In this document: positions 1-5,351 of the stretch, piece by piece
Position numbering within the stretch: position 1 is the stretch's first letter
How the letters are laid out: each line of letters begins with the position of its first letter
From: an uncultured Clostridia bacterium
GTDB taxonomy: Bacteria; Bacillota; Clostridia; Christensenellales; CAG-917
NCBI GenBank assembly: GCA_900554085.1
Contig: USGA01000055.1
Coordinates: forward strand, 1 to 5,677
Length of the DNA: 5,677 nt
Reading direction: 5' to 3'
Position numbers and translations under genes: made by a program
Notes under the pieces: generated by a model
Databases searched by the model: none
What the model saw: only the letters and a program-made list of their open reading frames with translations
What the model was told of the DNA's origin: nothing

Positions 1-131
1 CCGAATTTGGCGAAAAACATATTTTCCACCACCCACGCTATCTGACCGATAAGCCCGAAGAACACGGCGCAGAACCATATCCGTTTGCCGAGGGGAGTGG
101 ATTTTGCAGACGAAACGACGGAATTTTCCAT
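1..131 (-). CDS. N-terminus of a probable MFS-type membrane transporter (partial)
   Basis: The minus strand reads ATG at 131-129 and stays open to the window edge, giving 43 residues that begin MENSVVSSAKSTPLGKR. A strong ribosome site (AAGGAGGG, 143-136) sits 4 nt upstream of the ATG, and a consensus promoter lies just beyond it, so the start is well supported. After a short polar cytoplasmic segment comes a hydrophobic first transmembrane helix (about residues 18-36) that runs into a GQIAWVVENMFF stretch. That G-Q-x-A-W-x-x-E-N-x-(Y/F)-F pattern is one I associate with the first helix of major facilitator superfamily transporters of Clostridia; this is recall of a family pattern, not a search. 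The substrate cannot be told from so little. The gene is transcribed away from the lipoprotein gene. Membrane protein is near certain; MFS is likely. Confidence 0.72.
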   Translation of the reverse strand, partial: MENSVVSSAKSTPLGKRIWFCAVFFGLIGQIAWVVENMFFAKF

Positions 132-152
132 AATTCCCTCCTTATCAAATGA

Positions 153-181
153 ATTTTAACAAAGCGGGGAGGGGGTGTCAA
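153..181 (-). promoter_or_regulatory. Sigma-A type promoter of the leftward transporter gene
   Basis: Read on the minus strand, TTGACA (181-176) is followed by a 17-nt spacer and TAAAAT (158-153). The -35 box is a perfect consensus and the -10 box differs at one base. The predicted start near 146 leaves a very short leader that begins just before the ribosome site at 143-136. The -35 box overlaps one copy of an imperfect direct repeat (164-195), so a regulator binding that repeat could block the promoter. Confidence 0.82.
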
Positions 182-195
182 TACGGCTCGGAGGG
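164..195 (+). repeat. Imperfect direct repeat, copy 1
   Basis: This 32-nt segment starts GCGGGGAG and ends ATACGGCTCGGAGGG. It matches 264-294 at about 25 of 32 aligned positions with one gap, by eye. The two copies are 100 bp apart in the same orientation. Copy 1 overlaps the -35 box of the leftward promoter. Confidence 0.45.
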
Positions 196-443
196 GAAAA
201 TCCGCCCAATGGGCTGCGTACAGGTAAAACGGAATCGCCGTCGGCAACGCATTTCGGACCGGAGCGGGGAGCGGTTGCAGTACGGTTCGGCGGGTTAGAA
301 GTCGGAAAACCCCATTACTGGAAAATTAAATCCCGTCGGATGAAAATTGTGCATTTGCGTTTTTGAGAGGAGCAGAACAAACTGCAATGCGGGTGAAAAC
401 GCAGCAGAGGAATGTGGCAAAAGGTCGCTGCAATCGTTCAATG
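182..443. other. Left part of the divergent intergenic region, no gene seen
   Basis: Short open frames here lack ribosome sites and have no recognisable sequence. One rightward frame of 63 codons (175-366) starts inside the leftward promoter, and another (363-590) starts with TTG and runs through the lipoprotein promoter. The content I can point to is copy 2 of the direct repeat (264-294). Composition shifts from G-rich on the left to AT-rich toward the lipoprotein promoter. I see no tRNA and no riboswitch I can name. Confidence 0.5.
264..294 (+). repeat. Imperfect direct repeat, copy 2
   Basis: This is the partner of 164-195. It shares GCGGGGAG at the left end and a TACGG-T-TCGG core toward the right. 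Unlike copy 1 it has no good -10 box next to it on either strand, so it does not read as a second promoter. Confidence 0.45.
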
Positions 444-444
444 C

Positions 445-450
445 TATACT
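445..450 (+). promoter_or_regulatory. Possible weak extended -10 element upstream of the lipoprotein gene
   Basis: TATACT at 445-450 is preceded by TG one base away (442-443), which forms an extended -10 motif. There is no recognisable -35 box at the right distance (AGGTCG at 422-427). If used, it would be a second start about 160 bp upstream of the lipoprotein ATG, and the transcript would include the AT-rich inverted repeat. Confidence 0.25.
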
Positions 451-478
451 TTTTAAGGCGGCCGAGTGTAGAGAAACG

Positions 479-505
479 CTTAAAAAAGCACCGAAATTTT
501 TTAAG
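479..505. repeat. AT-rich inverted repeat (9-bp arms) upstream of the lipoprotein promoter
   Basis: CTTAAAAAA (479-487) is perfectly complementary to TTTTTTAAG (497-505) across a 9-nt spacer (488-496). A third related copy, CTTTTTAAG, lies at 449-457. The repeat ends about 25 bp before the -35 box at 531. It could be a regulator binding site or a DNA-bending A/T tract, or could form a weak hairpin in an upstream transcript. With only A-T pairs in most of the stem, a terminator role is unlikely. Confidence 0.6.
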
Positions 506-530
506 AAATGATAATTTAATTTTTATTTTA
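506..530 (+). promoter_or_regulatory. AT-rich UP-element-like tract
   Basis: The bases directly upstream of the -35 box are almost all A and T (AATTTAATTTTTATTTTA around 513-530). This contrasts sharply with the GC-richer genes around it. Such tracts are known to contact the RNA polymerase alpha subunit and raise promoter strength, which would compensate for the imperfect -35 box here. Confidence 0.5.
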
Positions 531-559
531 TTCCGATTTCAGCAAACTAAGCCTATAAT
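531..559 (+). promoter_or_regulatory. Promoter of the lipoprotein gene
   Basis: A perfect TATAAT (554-559) is preceded at 17 nt by TTCCGA (531-536), which matches the TTGACA consensus at four of six positions. The AT-rich tract upstream supports promoter function. The predicted start is near 566, so the leader is about 45 nt and begins with the near-palindrome at 565-584. Confidence 0.7.
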
Positions 560-564
560 GGTTA

Positions 565-584
565 TACGAATACGCGTATGCGTA
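565..584. promoter_or_regulatory. Near-palindrome at the predicted lipoprotein transcription start
   Basis: The core ATACGCGTAT (570-579) is a perfect 10-bp palindrome. It is flanked by TACG on the left (565-568) and CGTA on the right (581-584), which also pair, with one mismatched position (569/580) between arm and core. Its position at +1 fits an operator for a dimeric repressor or a 5' mRNA hairpin. Which regulator would bind is unknown. Confidence 0.55.
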
Positions 585-611
585 ATTTGAAAAAAAGTCA
601 AGGAGCAAACT

Positions 612-2669
612 ATGAAACGCAAATTGTTCATTATGATAGTTGCCGTTTTGATCATCTGCCTGACGGCGGGTATCTTGCTCACTGCCTGCAAGCCGAAGGA
701 TCCTCCGGACGAGGATGATCCGAGCGACGACGGCGGCGGTGGCGGCGGCGTTATGTCCACGACGCAAGCGTTAGGCAATGTTATCGAGTTCGTCTATGAC
801 AACACCTATAAAGACGTGAAGTTCGACGGCTCCGCCCCCATCGTCATTGACGTGGAACTCGACGTTGTGCTCGGCGGTGAGACCTACACTCTCGTGGCCA
901 AGGGAAATCTCGACGTGAGGCCCGAAGTCACTTCCAAGGCGGAAGCCTCCGCGGTGCAGGACAACAGCGAACTTTACATTGCGCTCAAGAAGGACGCGAA
1001 GACTCTTATCGGTATCGGTTACGACGTTGAGGGCGCCGGCGTTGACAATCTCAAGCCCTACCTCTATCTTGTGTCTACCGACGACAACGGCGCGAATCCC
1101 GTCGTCAAGAAAGTCTACGGTCTGTCCATTTCCAAGATGATGTACGACAACGCCAACATCGAATATGTCGACGACACGTTTGCCGCGGACGGTGCAGCAC
1201 TTGCTTCAGCCGAGGACGGCGGTATAATCGGAATAATTAAAGCGTTGCCCAAAGTCATCTCCAGCATATTGTTCGGCTCCACCTGCCAGGTCAATTCCTT
1301 CGGCGACGGCGGAATTCAGTACGTTTTCAATTTCGACCTCAAGAATACCGTTACCAGCCTTGCCGGCGGCGGATTGCTCAGCATTCTCGAGCTCATCGAC
1401 AGCGACGAGATTAACAATTATATCGGACCCGTTGTCGACGGGCTGAAACAACTTCTGCCTCCCGAACTTGCGGAGCAGGTCACCGGCACGGGTACAACCG
1501 GTCTCCAGCAACTGCTTGCGGTCTTCGCCAATATGCTCGGCGAGAACAAGGAGAACAACGTTACCGGCAAGTTCACCTTCAATTTCAACAAAGGCAACAC
1601 CTTCAACAGCGCGTCCATTGCCATCGACGCCTCCAAGTTGGTTGAATACATTAACGACCAGGCGGCCGAAAACGGCGAACAGGGCACCGATTTCGACGGT
1701 AAGATTACCATCAATTTCGATAAACTCGTCCTCAGCAACACCGCCACGGTCGACACTTTCGCGGGCACTCCTCTCGAAGGTCAAATCACGACCGGCGATG
1801 CGAATGTCACCAACATTCTCGACTTCGCTCTCGAAGCCACCGCGACCGGAGCGGACGACACCTACGAGATTTCCGTCAACTTCGACGCCAATCCCTTCGC
1901 CTTCGTCGATATGATGAAGTATTCCGCAAAGCAGGATACCAACGGGGATAAAGTCATTAACGCCGATGACGAAGATACCACGGTCGGACAGACGTTCTGG
2001 CAGGGGAAACTCGTCGAGTGTCTCAAGAATATGGGGACCGCAAACATCGTCATAACGAAGACAGGCTACACCAATAGCACATTCGACGTCGGCAGGGCAA
2101 ACGGTAGTATAAGCCCCGAAGAGGCAAAGAGCGTCATCGTGTATGCCAACTTCAATCCTTCCAACGAAGAAAAGGCGGTCGATCTCTTTATCTGGGACGA
2201 ATCCAAGGGCTCCAGTGGCGGCGAAGTTTCTTTCGGAAACGGACTCACTTTCCCGATGGACCTCAACACCTTCGCGGACAGGATGATTAAGGACGCCACC
2301 AACCCGGGATACACCGAGAAGGCAACGACTTCCGCCGATATTGCCGCCATAATCTCCGATGTGTTCAATTATATAGGCAAGATTGAGCCGCTTCTCCAGC
2401 CGTTCTTCAACGCTTTTGATGTCAATGAAGATAATATGAGCCTCACGATGAAGTACGCAGACCTCATTGACGTCGCTTGGAAGGCTATCGATGCGTTTGT
2501 TGCAGACAGCGACAGAGATTGGGTCGATAACAATCTTGATAATTTGCTTGCCGCAATCTTCGGCTCCGTTCCGGAAGGTGGAGAGGCGCTTGTGCCCGCC
2601 GACGAAGTGAAGTTCACTCTCGAGAGTTTCGAGTATGCCGGCACTGCAATTTATCGCAAAGCCGCATAA
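612..2669 (+). CDS. Large secreted lipoprotein of unrecognised family
   Basis: The protein has 685 residues. The ATG follows AAGGAG (600-605) by 6 nt. Residues 1-26 form a lipoprotein signal: positive start (MKRK), a hydrophobic core and the lipobox L23-T24-A25-C26, so the mature protein should be lipid-anchored at C26 on the outer face of the cytoplasmic membrane. A flexible tether follows: an Asp/Glu/Pro-rich stretch (about 28-40), then six glycines (41-46). The body alternates predicted beta strands rich in V, F, T and D with amphipathic helices, for example strands near 70-95 and a helix-rich part near 205-305. An EF-hand/dockerin-like loop lies at 442-453. Only C225 and C470 are cysteines in the body apart from C26. 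I see no enzyme signature, sortase motif or transmembrane segment. A lipid-binding half-barrel fold (LolA/LppX-like), or a surface binding protein, is possible but is a guess. It has its own promoter and terminator and appears monocistronic. Confidence 0.9.
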   Translation: MKRKLFIMIVAVLIICLTAGILLTACKPKDPPDEDDPSDDGGGGGGVMSTTQALGNVIEFVYDNTYKDVKFDGSAPIVIDVELDVVLGGETYTLVAKGNLDVRPEVTSKAEASAVQDNSELYIALKKDAKTLIGIGYDVEGAGVDNLKPYLYLVSTDDNGANPVVKKVYGLSISKMMYDNANIEYVDDTFAADGAALASAEDGGIIGIIKALPKVISSILFGSTCQVNSFGDGGIQYVFNFDLKNTVTSLAGGGLLSILELIDSDEINNYIGPVVDGLKQLLPPELAEQVTGTGTTGLQQLLAVFANMLGENKENNVTGKFTFNFNKGNTFNSASIAIDASKLVEYINDQAAENGEQGTDFDGKITINFDKLVLSNTATVDTFAGTPLEGQITTGDANVTNILDFALEATATGADDTYEISVNFDANPFAFVDMMKYSAKQDTNGDKVINADDEDTTVGQTFWQGKLVECLKNMGTANIVITKTGYTNSTFDVGRANGSISPEEAKSVIVYANFNPSNEEKAVDLFIWDESKGSSGGEVSFGNGLTFPMDLNTFADRMIKDATNPGYTEKATTSADIAAIISDVFNYIGKIEPLLQPFFNAFDVNEDNMSLTMKYADLIDVAWKAIDAFVADSDRDWVDNNLDNLLAAIFGSVPEGGEALVPADEVKFTLESFEYAGTAIYRKAA
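1935..1970 (+). other. Dockerin/EF-hand-like calcium loop within the lipoprotein
   Basis: Residues 442-453 of the lipoprotein read DTNGDKVINADD, followed by E454. This fits the D-x-N-x-D-x-x-(I/V)-N-x-x-D loop of type I dockerin and related EF-hand repeats, with liganding positions D442, N444, D446, N450 and D453. Dockerins carry two such loops about 20 residues apart. I find only one here and no typical following helix, so this is probably a calcium-stabilised loop rather than a cohesin-binding dockerin. Confidence 0.6.
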
Positions 2670-2705
2670 GCGAATAATGTTCAATCCCGTCTTTTGACGG
2701 AAAAC

Positions 2706-2742
2706 CGACCGCCGTGCCTGTGCGCACGGCGGTTGTTTTATT
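2706..2742 (+). terminator. Rho-independent terminator of the lipoprotein gene
   Basis: ACCGCCGTGC (2708-2717) pairs perfectly with GCACGGCGGT (2724-2733) around a 6-nt loop, and TGTTTTATT follows. The 10-bp GC-rich stem with a T-rich tail is a textbook intrinsic terminator. A smaller hairpin just before it (CCGTC 2687-2691, GACGG 2696-2700, loop TTTT) lies between the stop codon and the terminator. Confidence 0.88.
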
Positions 2743-2806
2743 GTGTCGGGCGCGCGTACGGGTGCGCACGTGCAGCGCGCAAGTTGTGCAATGAGTTTTC
2801 AAAAAC

Positions 2807-2835
2807 TTGACTTTACGGATTGCGGAGAGGATAAT
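2807..2835 (+). promoter_or_regulatory. Sigma-A type promoter of the mrp gene
   Basis: TTGACT (2807-2812), a 17-nt spacer and GATAAT (2830-2835) give two boxes each one base from consensus. The predicted start is near 2842, leaving a leader of about 31 nt. The leader holds a short hairpin, GCGCG (2844-2848) with CGCGC (2853-2857), just upstream of the ribosome site. Confidence 0.78.
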
Positions 2836-2872
2836 AACACGTGGCGCGTCAGCGCGCTTTACGGAGGTGCGT

Positions 2873-3712
2873 ATGAGTGATGGTTGCTCGCACGATTGCG
2901 GCAGTTGTTCTTCAAAATGTTCCAAAGCCGATTTTATGGTCGCCCAGAACGAACTGAGCGACGTCAAACGCGTAATAGGCGTTGTGAGCGGCAAAGGCGG
3001 CGTGGGTAAATCCCTGGTGACCTCGTTGCTCGCCGTGGACGCGTTGCGCGAGGGAAAGCGTGTTGCCGTGCTTGACGCGGACATCACGGGACCCTCCATT
3101 CCCCGTGCTTTCGGCGTGCACGAAAGAGCGGTGGGTATCGACGGCGGAAGATTCATTATGCCTGTCGTCACGCGCGAGGGTATCGAGATTATGTCTCTCA
3201 ACCTGCTTATCGACGACGAGACCAAGCCCGTCATCTGGCGAGGACCGATTCTTGCCGAGACCGTCAAACAGTTCTGGAAGGACGTTGCGTGGGGAGACAT
3301 CGACTGTATGTTCGTCGATATGCCTCCTGGAACCGGCGACGTGCCTCTCACGGTGTTCCAATCGCTGCCGCTCGACGGTATAATCGTCGTCACCTCTCCG
3401 CAGGAACTCGTGACGATGATAGTGGCAAAAGCCGTGGGTATGGCGAAGATGATGAATATTCCCGTGCTGGGACTTGTGGAGAACTTCTCCTATTTCGAGT
3501 GTCCCGATTGCGGCAAGCGTACCGAAATATTCGGGAAGAGCCGCATAGAAGAAGTGGCAAAGCAATTCGGAATTCCCCGTTTTGCGCGGTTGCCGATACG
3601 TCCCGACGTCGCCGCGGTTTGCGACGAAGGTATGATAGAGCACGTGGACGAGAAGTTGCTTGCCGAGTTGCACGGTCTGATTCCCGAAAACGCCGAAGAG
3701 AAGAAAAACTGA
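2873..3712 (+). CDS. mrp: Mrp/NBP35-family P-loop ATPase, iron-sulfur cluster carrier
   Basis: Proteins of this family bind ATP and a bridging [4Fe-4S] cluster in a dimer and pass the cluster to apo-proteins in the cytoplasm. This one has 279 residues. The deviant Walker A GKGGVGKS is at 40-47, the family's DADITGPS block at 68-75, Walker B/switch DMPPGTGD at 149-156, and the cluster-binding C210-x2-C213 pair follows ENFSYFE. The N-terminus has four cysteines (C5, C9, C12, C16), as in Clostridia and NBP35-like members, in place of the DUF59 domain of the E. coli protein (about 370 residues). The open frame extends upstream to a TTG at 2807, but that TTG is part of the -35 box. The ATG at 2873 has GGAGG (2863-2867) 5 nt before it, so I start there. 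It has its own promoter and terminator and no other cluster-assembly gene beside it. The family call is very secure. Confidence 0.96.
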   Translation: MSDGCSHDCGSCSSKCSKADFMVAQNELSDVKRVIGVVSGKGGVGKSLVTSLLAVDALREGKRVAVLDADITGPSIPRAFGVHERAVGIDGGRFIMPVVTREGIEIMSLNLLIDDETKPVIWRGPILAETVKQFWKDVAWGDIDCMFVDMPPGTGDVPLTVFQSLPLDGIIVVTSPQELVTMIVAKAVGMAKMMNIPVLGLVENFSYFECPDCGKRTEIFGKSRIEEVAKQFGIPRFARLPIRPDVAAVCDEGMIEHVDEKLLAELHGLIPENAEEKKN

Positions 3713-3748
3713 CCGAACAGCGGTTTGACGATTTGAAATCTCAAGTTA

Positions 3749-3779
3749 AACCCCGCTTTACGGCGGGGCTTTGCATTTT
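3749..3779 (+). terminator. Rho-independent terminator after mrp
   Basis: CCCCGC (3751-3756) pairs with GCGGGG (3763-3768) over a 6-nt loop, followed by CTTTGCATTTT. It lies 38 nt after the mrp stop codon. The T-tract is interrupted, so efficiency may be moderate. Confidence 0.75.
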
Positions 3780-3854
3780 GATTGTTGCTGAAAAACCGCG
3801 GGAAAACGACGCGCGAAAGTCGCTCGGAGACGGCTATTCCGTTTGCGTCCCACC

Positions 3855-3883
3855 TTGACAGCGGCGCGCGCTTAAGGTAAAAT
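3855..3883 (+). promoter_or_regulatory. Consensus promoter of the M20 peptidase gene
   Basis: A perfect TTGACA (3855-3860), a 17-nt spacer and TAAAAT (3878-3883) form a near-ideal sigma-A promoter, with the same two hexamers and spacing as the leftward promoter at 153-181. The predicted start is near 3890, giving a leader of about 44 nt. Confidence 0.85.
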
Positions 3884-3905
3884 AAATCAATAAAGAGTCG
3901 TTCCG

Positions 3906-3921
3906 CGCTCGCGCGCGAGCG
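3906..3921 (+). promoter_or_regulatory. Perfect GC palindrome in the peptidase leader
   Basis: CGCTCGCGCGCGAGCG is a perfect 16-bp palindrome that ends 3 nt before the ribosome site (GGAGG, 3925-3929). In RNA the arms can fold into a stem with a small CG-rich loop. It could protect the 5' end, limit ribosome access, or act as a DNA operator just downstream of the start. Confidence 0.5.
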
Positions 3922-3933
3922 ACGGGAGGGTGT

Positions 3934-5256
3934 ATGTCCGACGTTTCCGCGCTTTATGCCGAAAGTCTTGCAAAACTCATCAGAATTCCCACTGTCACGA
4001 ACAGCGACAGACAGAACTTCGTCGCATTCAGGAAAGTGCTCGCGGAGGAGTTTCCCGCAGTCTACCGCGAATGTGAAGTGATACGCCCCGGCGGAGAGGG
4101 CAGCGACGCGCTTATGTTCAGGTGGAAGGGCAAATCTTCCGCGCGACCGCTCGTGCTTATGGCGCATCAGGACGTTGTGCCCGCCGAAGGCGAATGGAAG
4201 TACCCCGCGTTTTCGGGCACGGTTGCGGAAGGCAAAGTCTGGGGCAGAGGCGCAATGGACTGCAAGAACACTCTTTTTGCAACCATACGCAGCGTGGAAG
4301 AACTGATTTCCGAGGGATTCGTGCCCGAGCAGGACGTATATCTTTGCTACTCCGACAACGAGGAGACTTCGGGGCACGGCGCGGAATACTGCCGCGACTG
4401 GTTGGTGGCAAACGGCGTGAAGCCCGCCGTCGCAATCGACGAGGGCGGCGCGATAGTTGACAGCGCATTCCCCGGTATGGTTAAACCTCTCGCGATGATG
4501 GGGTTTATCGAAAAGGGCTATTGCGACATAAAATTCGTTGCGCGCAGCAAGGGCGGGCACTCTTCCTCGCCGCCCAAGAACACTCCGTTCGCAAGGCTTG
4601 CCGCGTTTATGAATTACTGCGAGACGCACACGGTTTTCAAGCGGCGTATGTCGGCGCCCGCAAAGGCGATGTTCGTCGGTATGTCCGACGGGCTCTCCGG
4701 TCCCGTCAAGTTCCTGACGAAGCACGCGGGTTTCTTTGCCCCGCTCATTGTTTCCGTTCTGCCCAGGCTGACGCCTTTCGGTGCGGCTTTGCTCGGCACC
4801 ACTATGACGTTTACAATGGCGCAGGGGTCGGGCGCTCCCAATGTCATACCGCAGGAGGCTTACGTGGTGGCAAACCTCCGTTTTGCGCCCGGCGACGACA
4901 GCAAGGAGTGCGTTGAGAAATTGCGTAAACTCGCCGCACGTTACGACATAGAAGCGCAGGTTATGGAATGCAGGGACCACACCCCCGTCGTGGACATCGA
5001 AAGTCCCGATTTCAAGTATTTTGCCGAGACGGTCAAAAAAGTGTTCCCCGATACGGGCGCCGCGCCTTACCTAATTTTCGGCGGCACGGACTGCCGCACT
5101 ATGCAGACGATAACCCCGTGCGCCATACGCTGCACTCCGTGCAAATTGTCCGCCGAGCAACTTGCGTCTATGCACGCCGCCAACGAAAACGTCGACGTCG
5201 ACGCGCTCGTGGGAGCGGTGCGGTTCTTCAAGGCTTTCGTCAAGGGCTACAAATAA
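3934..5256 (+). CDS. M20-family metallopeptidase (carboxypeptidase S/PM20D1-like)
   Basis: The protein has 440 residues with no signal peptide, so it should be a cytoplasmic di-zinc hydrolase of peptides or N-acyl amino acids. Metal and catalytic positions are readable: H78-x-D80 in AHQDVVP, bridging D109 in GRGAMDCKN, catalytic E143 and ligand E144 in SDNEE, the DEGG block at 169-172, and the last ligand H414 in MHAANE. H209 (GGHSSSPP) and R316 (NLRFAPGD) fit the dimerisation-domain residues that contact substrate. GGTDCR (383-388), APNVIP (301-306) and DEGG point to the carboxypeptidase S/PM20D1 branch rather than DapE or ArgE. The middle domain carries a long hydrophobic stretch (about 264-294). 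N142 stands where the family often has Asp before the Glu pair. The exact substrate is unknown. GGAGG lies 4 nt upstream of the ATG. No terminator follows, so read-through into the pyrophosphatase gene is likely. Confidence 0.93.
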   Translation: MSDVSALYAESLAKLIRIPTVTNSDRQNFVAFRKVLAEEFPAVYRECEVIRPGGEGSDALMFRWKGKSSARPLVLMAHQDVVPAEGEWKYPAFSGTVAEGKVWGRGAMDCKNTLFATIRSVEELISEGFVPEQDVYLCYSDNEETSGHGAEYCRDWLVANGVKPAVAIDEGGAIVDSAFPGMVKPLAMMGFIEKGYCDIKFVARSKGGHSSSPPKNTPFARLAAFMNYCETHTVFKRRMSAPAKAMFVGMSDGLSGPVKFLTKHAGFFAPLIVSVLPRLTPFGAALLGTTMTFTMAQGSGAPNVIPQEAYVVANLRFAPGDDSKECVEKLRKLAARYDIEAQVMECRDHTPVVDIESPDFKYFAETVKKVFPDTGAAPYLIFGGTDCRTMQTITPCAIRCTPCKLSAEQLASMHAANENVDVDALVGAVRFFKAFVKGYK

Positions 5257-5320
5257 ATTCCGCGCGAAAACCCAATCGCAGCGGTTGCCGATTTTCAGAC
5301 CGACAATCGAGACTCACGCG

Positions 5321-5334
5321 GGGCAGGGTTGCCC
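5321..5334 (+). promoter_or_regulatory. Small hairpin before the pyrophosphatase ribosome site
   Basis: GGGCA (5321-5325) pairs with TGCCC (5330-5334) over the loop GGGT, ending 4 nt before AAAGGAG (5339-5345). There is no T-tract, so it is not a terminator. I see no convincing promoter in the 95-nt gap after the peptidase gene. Such short stems also arise by chance. Confidence 0.3.
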
Positions 5335-5351
5335 GAACAAAGGAGAGAAAT

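Noticed and set aside
38..247. 69-codon minus-strand open frame near the left edge
   Set aside because: It is out of frame with the transporter start at 131, which has a strong ribosome site and a consensus promoter that this frame overlaps.
363..590. 75-codon rightward open frame in the upstream region
   Set aside because: It starts with TTG without a ribosome site and reads through the lipoprotein promoter and palindrome; the basic, low-complexity product resembles no protein I know.
732..749. GGC/GGT repeat possibly acting as a phase-variable microsatellite
   Set aside because: The six glycine codons are mixed (GGC and GGT) and the unit is a codon, so slippage would only change linker length; it reads as a flexible tether.
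1206..2684. Long open frame of 492 codons on the minus strand opposite the lipoprotein gene
   Set aside because: It has no ribosome site, no promoter and no recognisable motifs, and it runs against a gene with a clear signal peptide, promoter and terminator. Codon bias of the sense gene explains the open antisense frame.
2614..3393. Minus-strand open frame of 259 codons across the lipoprotein end and mrp
   Set aside because: It crosses a terminator and the mrp promoter and is the antisense shadow of conserved Mrp coding sequence.
3855..3933. Riboswitch or T-box in the peptidase leader
   Set aside because: The leader after the predicted start is only about 44 nt with one palindrome, too short for any known riboswitch class.
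3490..4980. Long open frame of 496 codons on the minus strand spanning the mrp end and the peptidase gene
   Set aside because: It overlaps two secure genes, a terminator and a promoter in antisense, and its translation is arginine/histidine-rich low-quality sequence with no motif.
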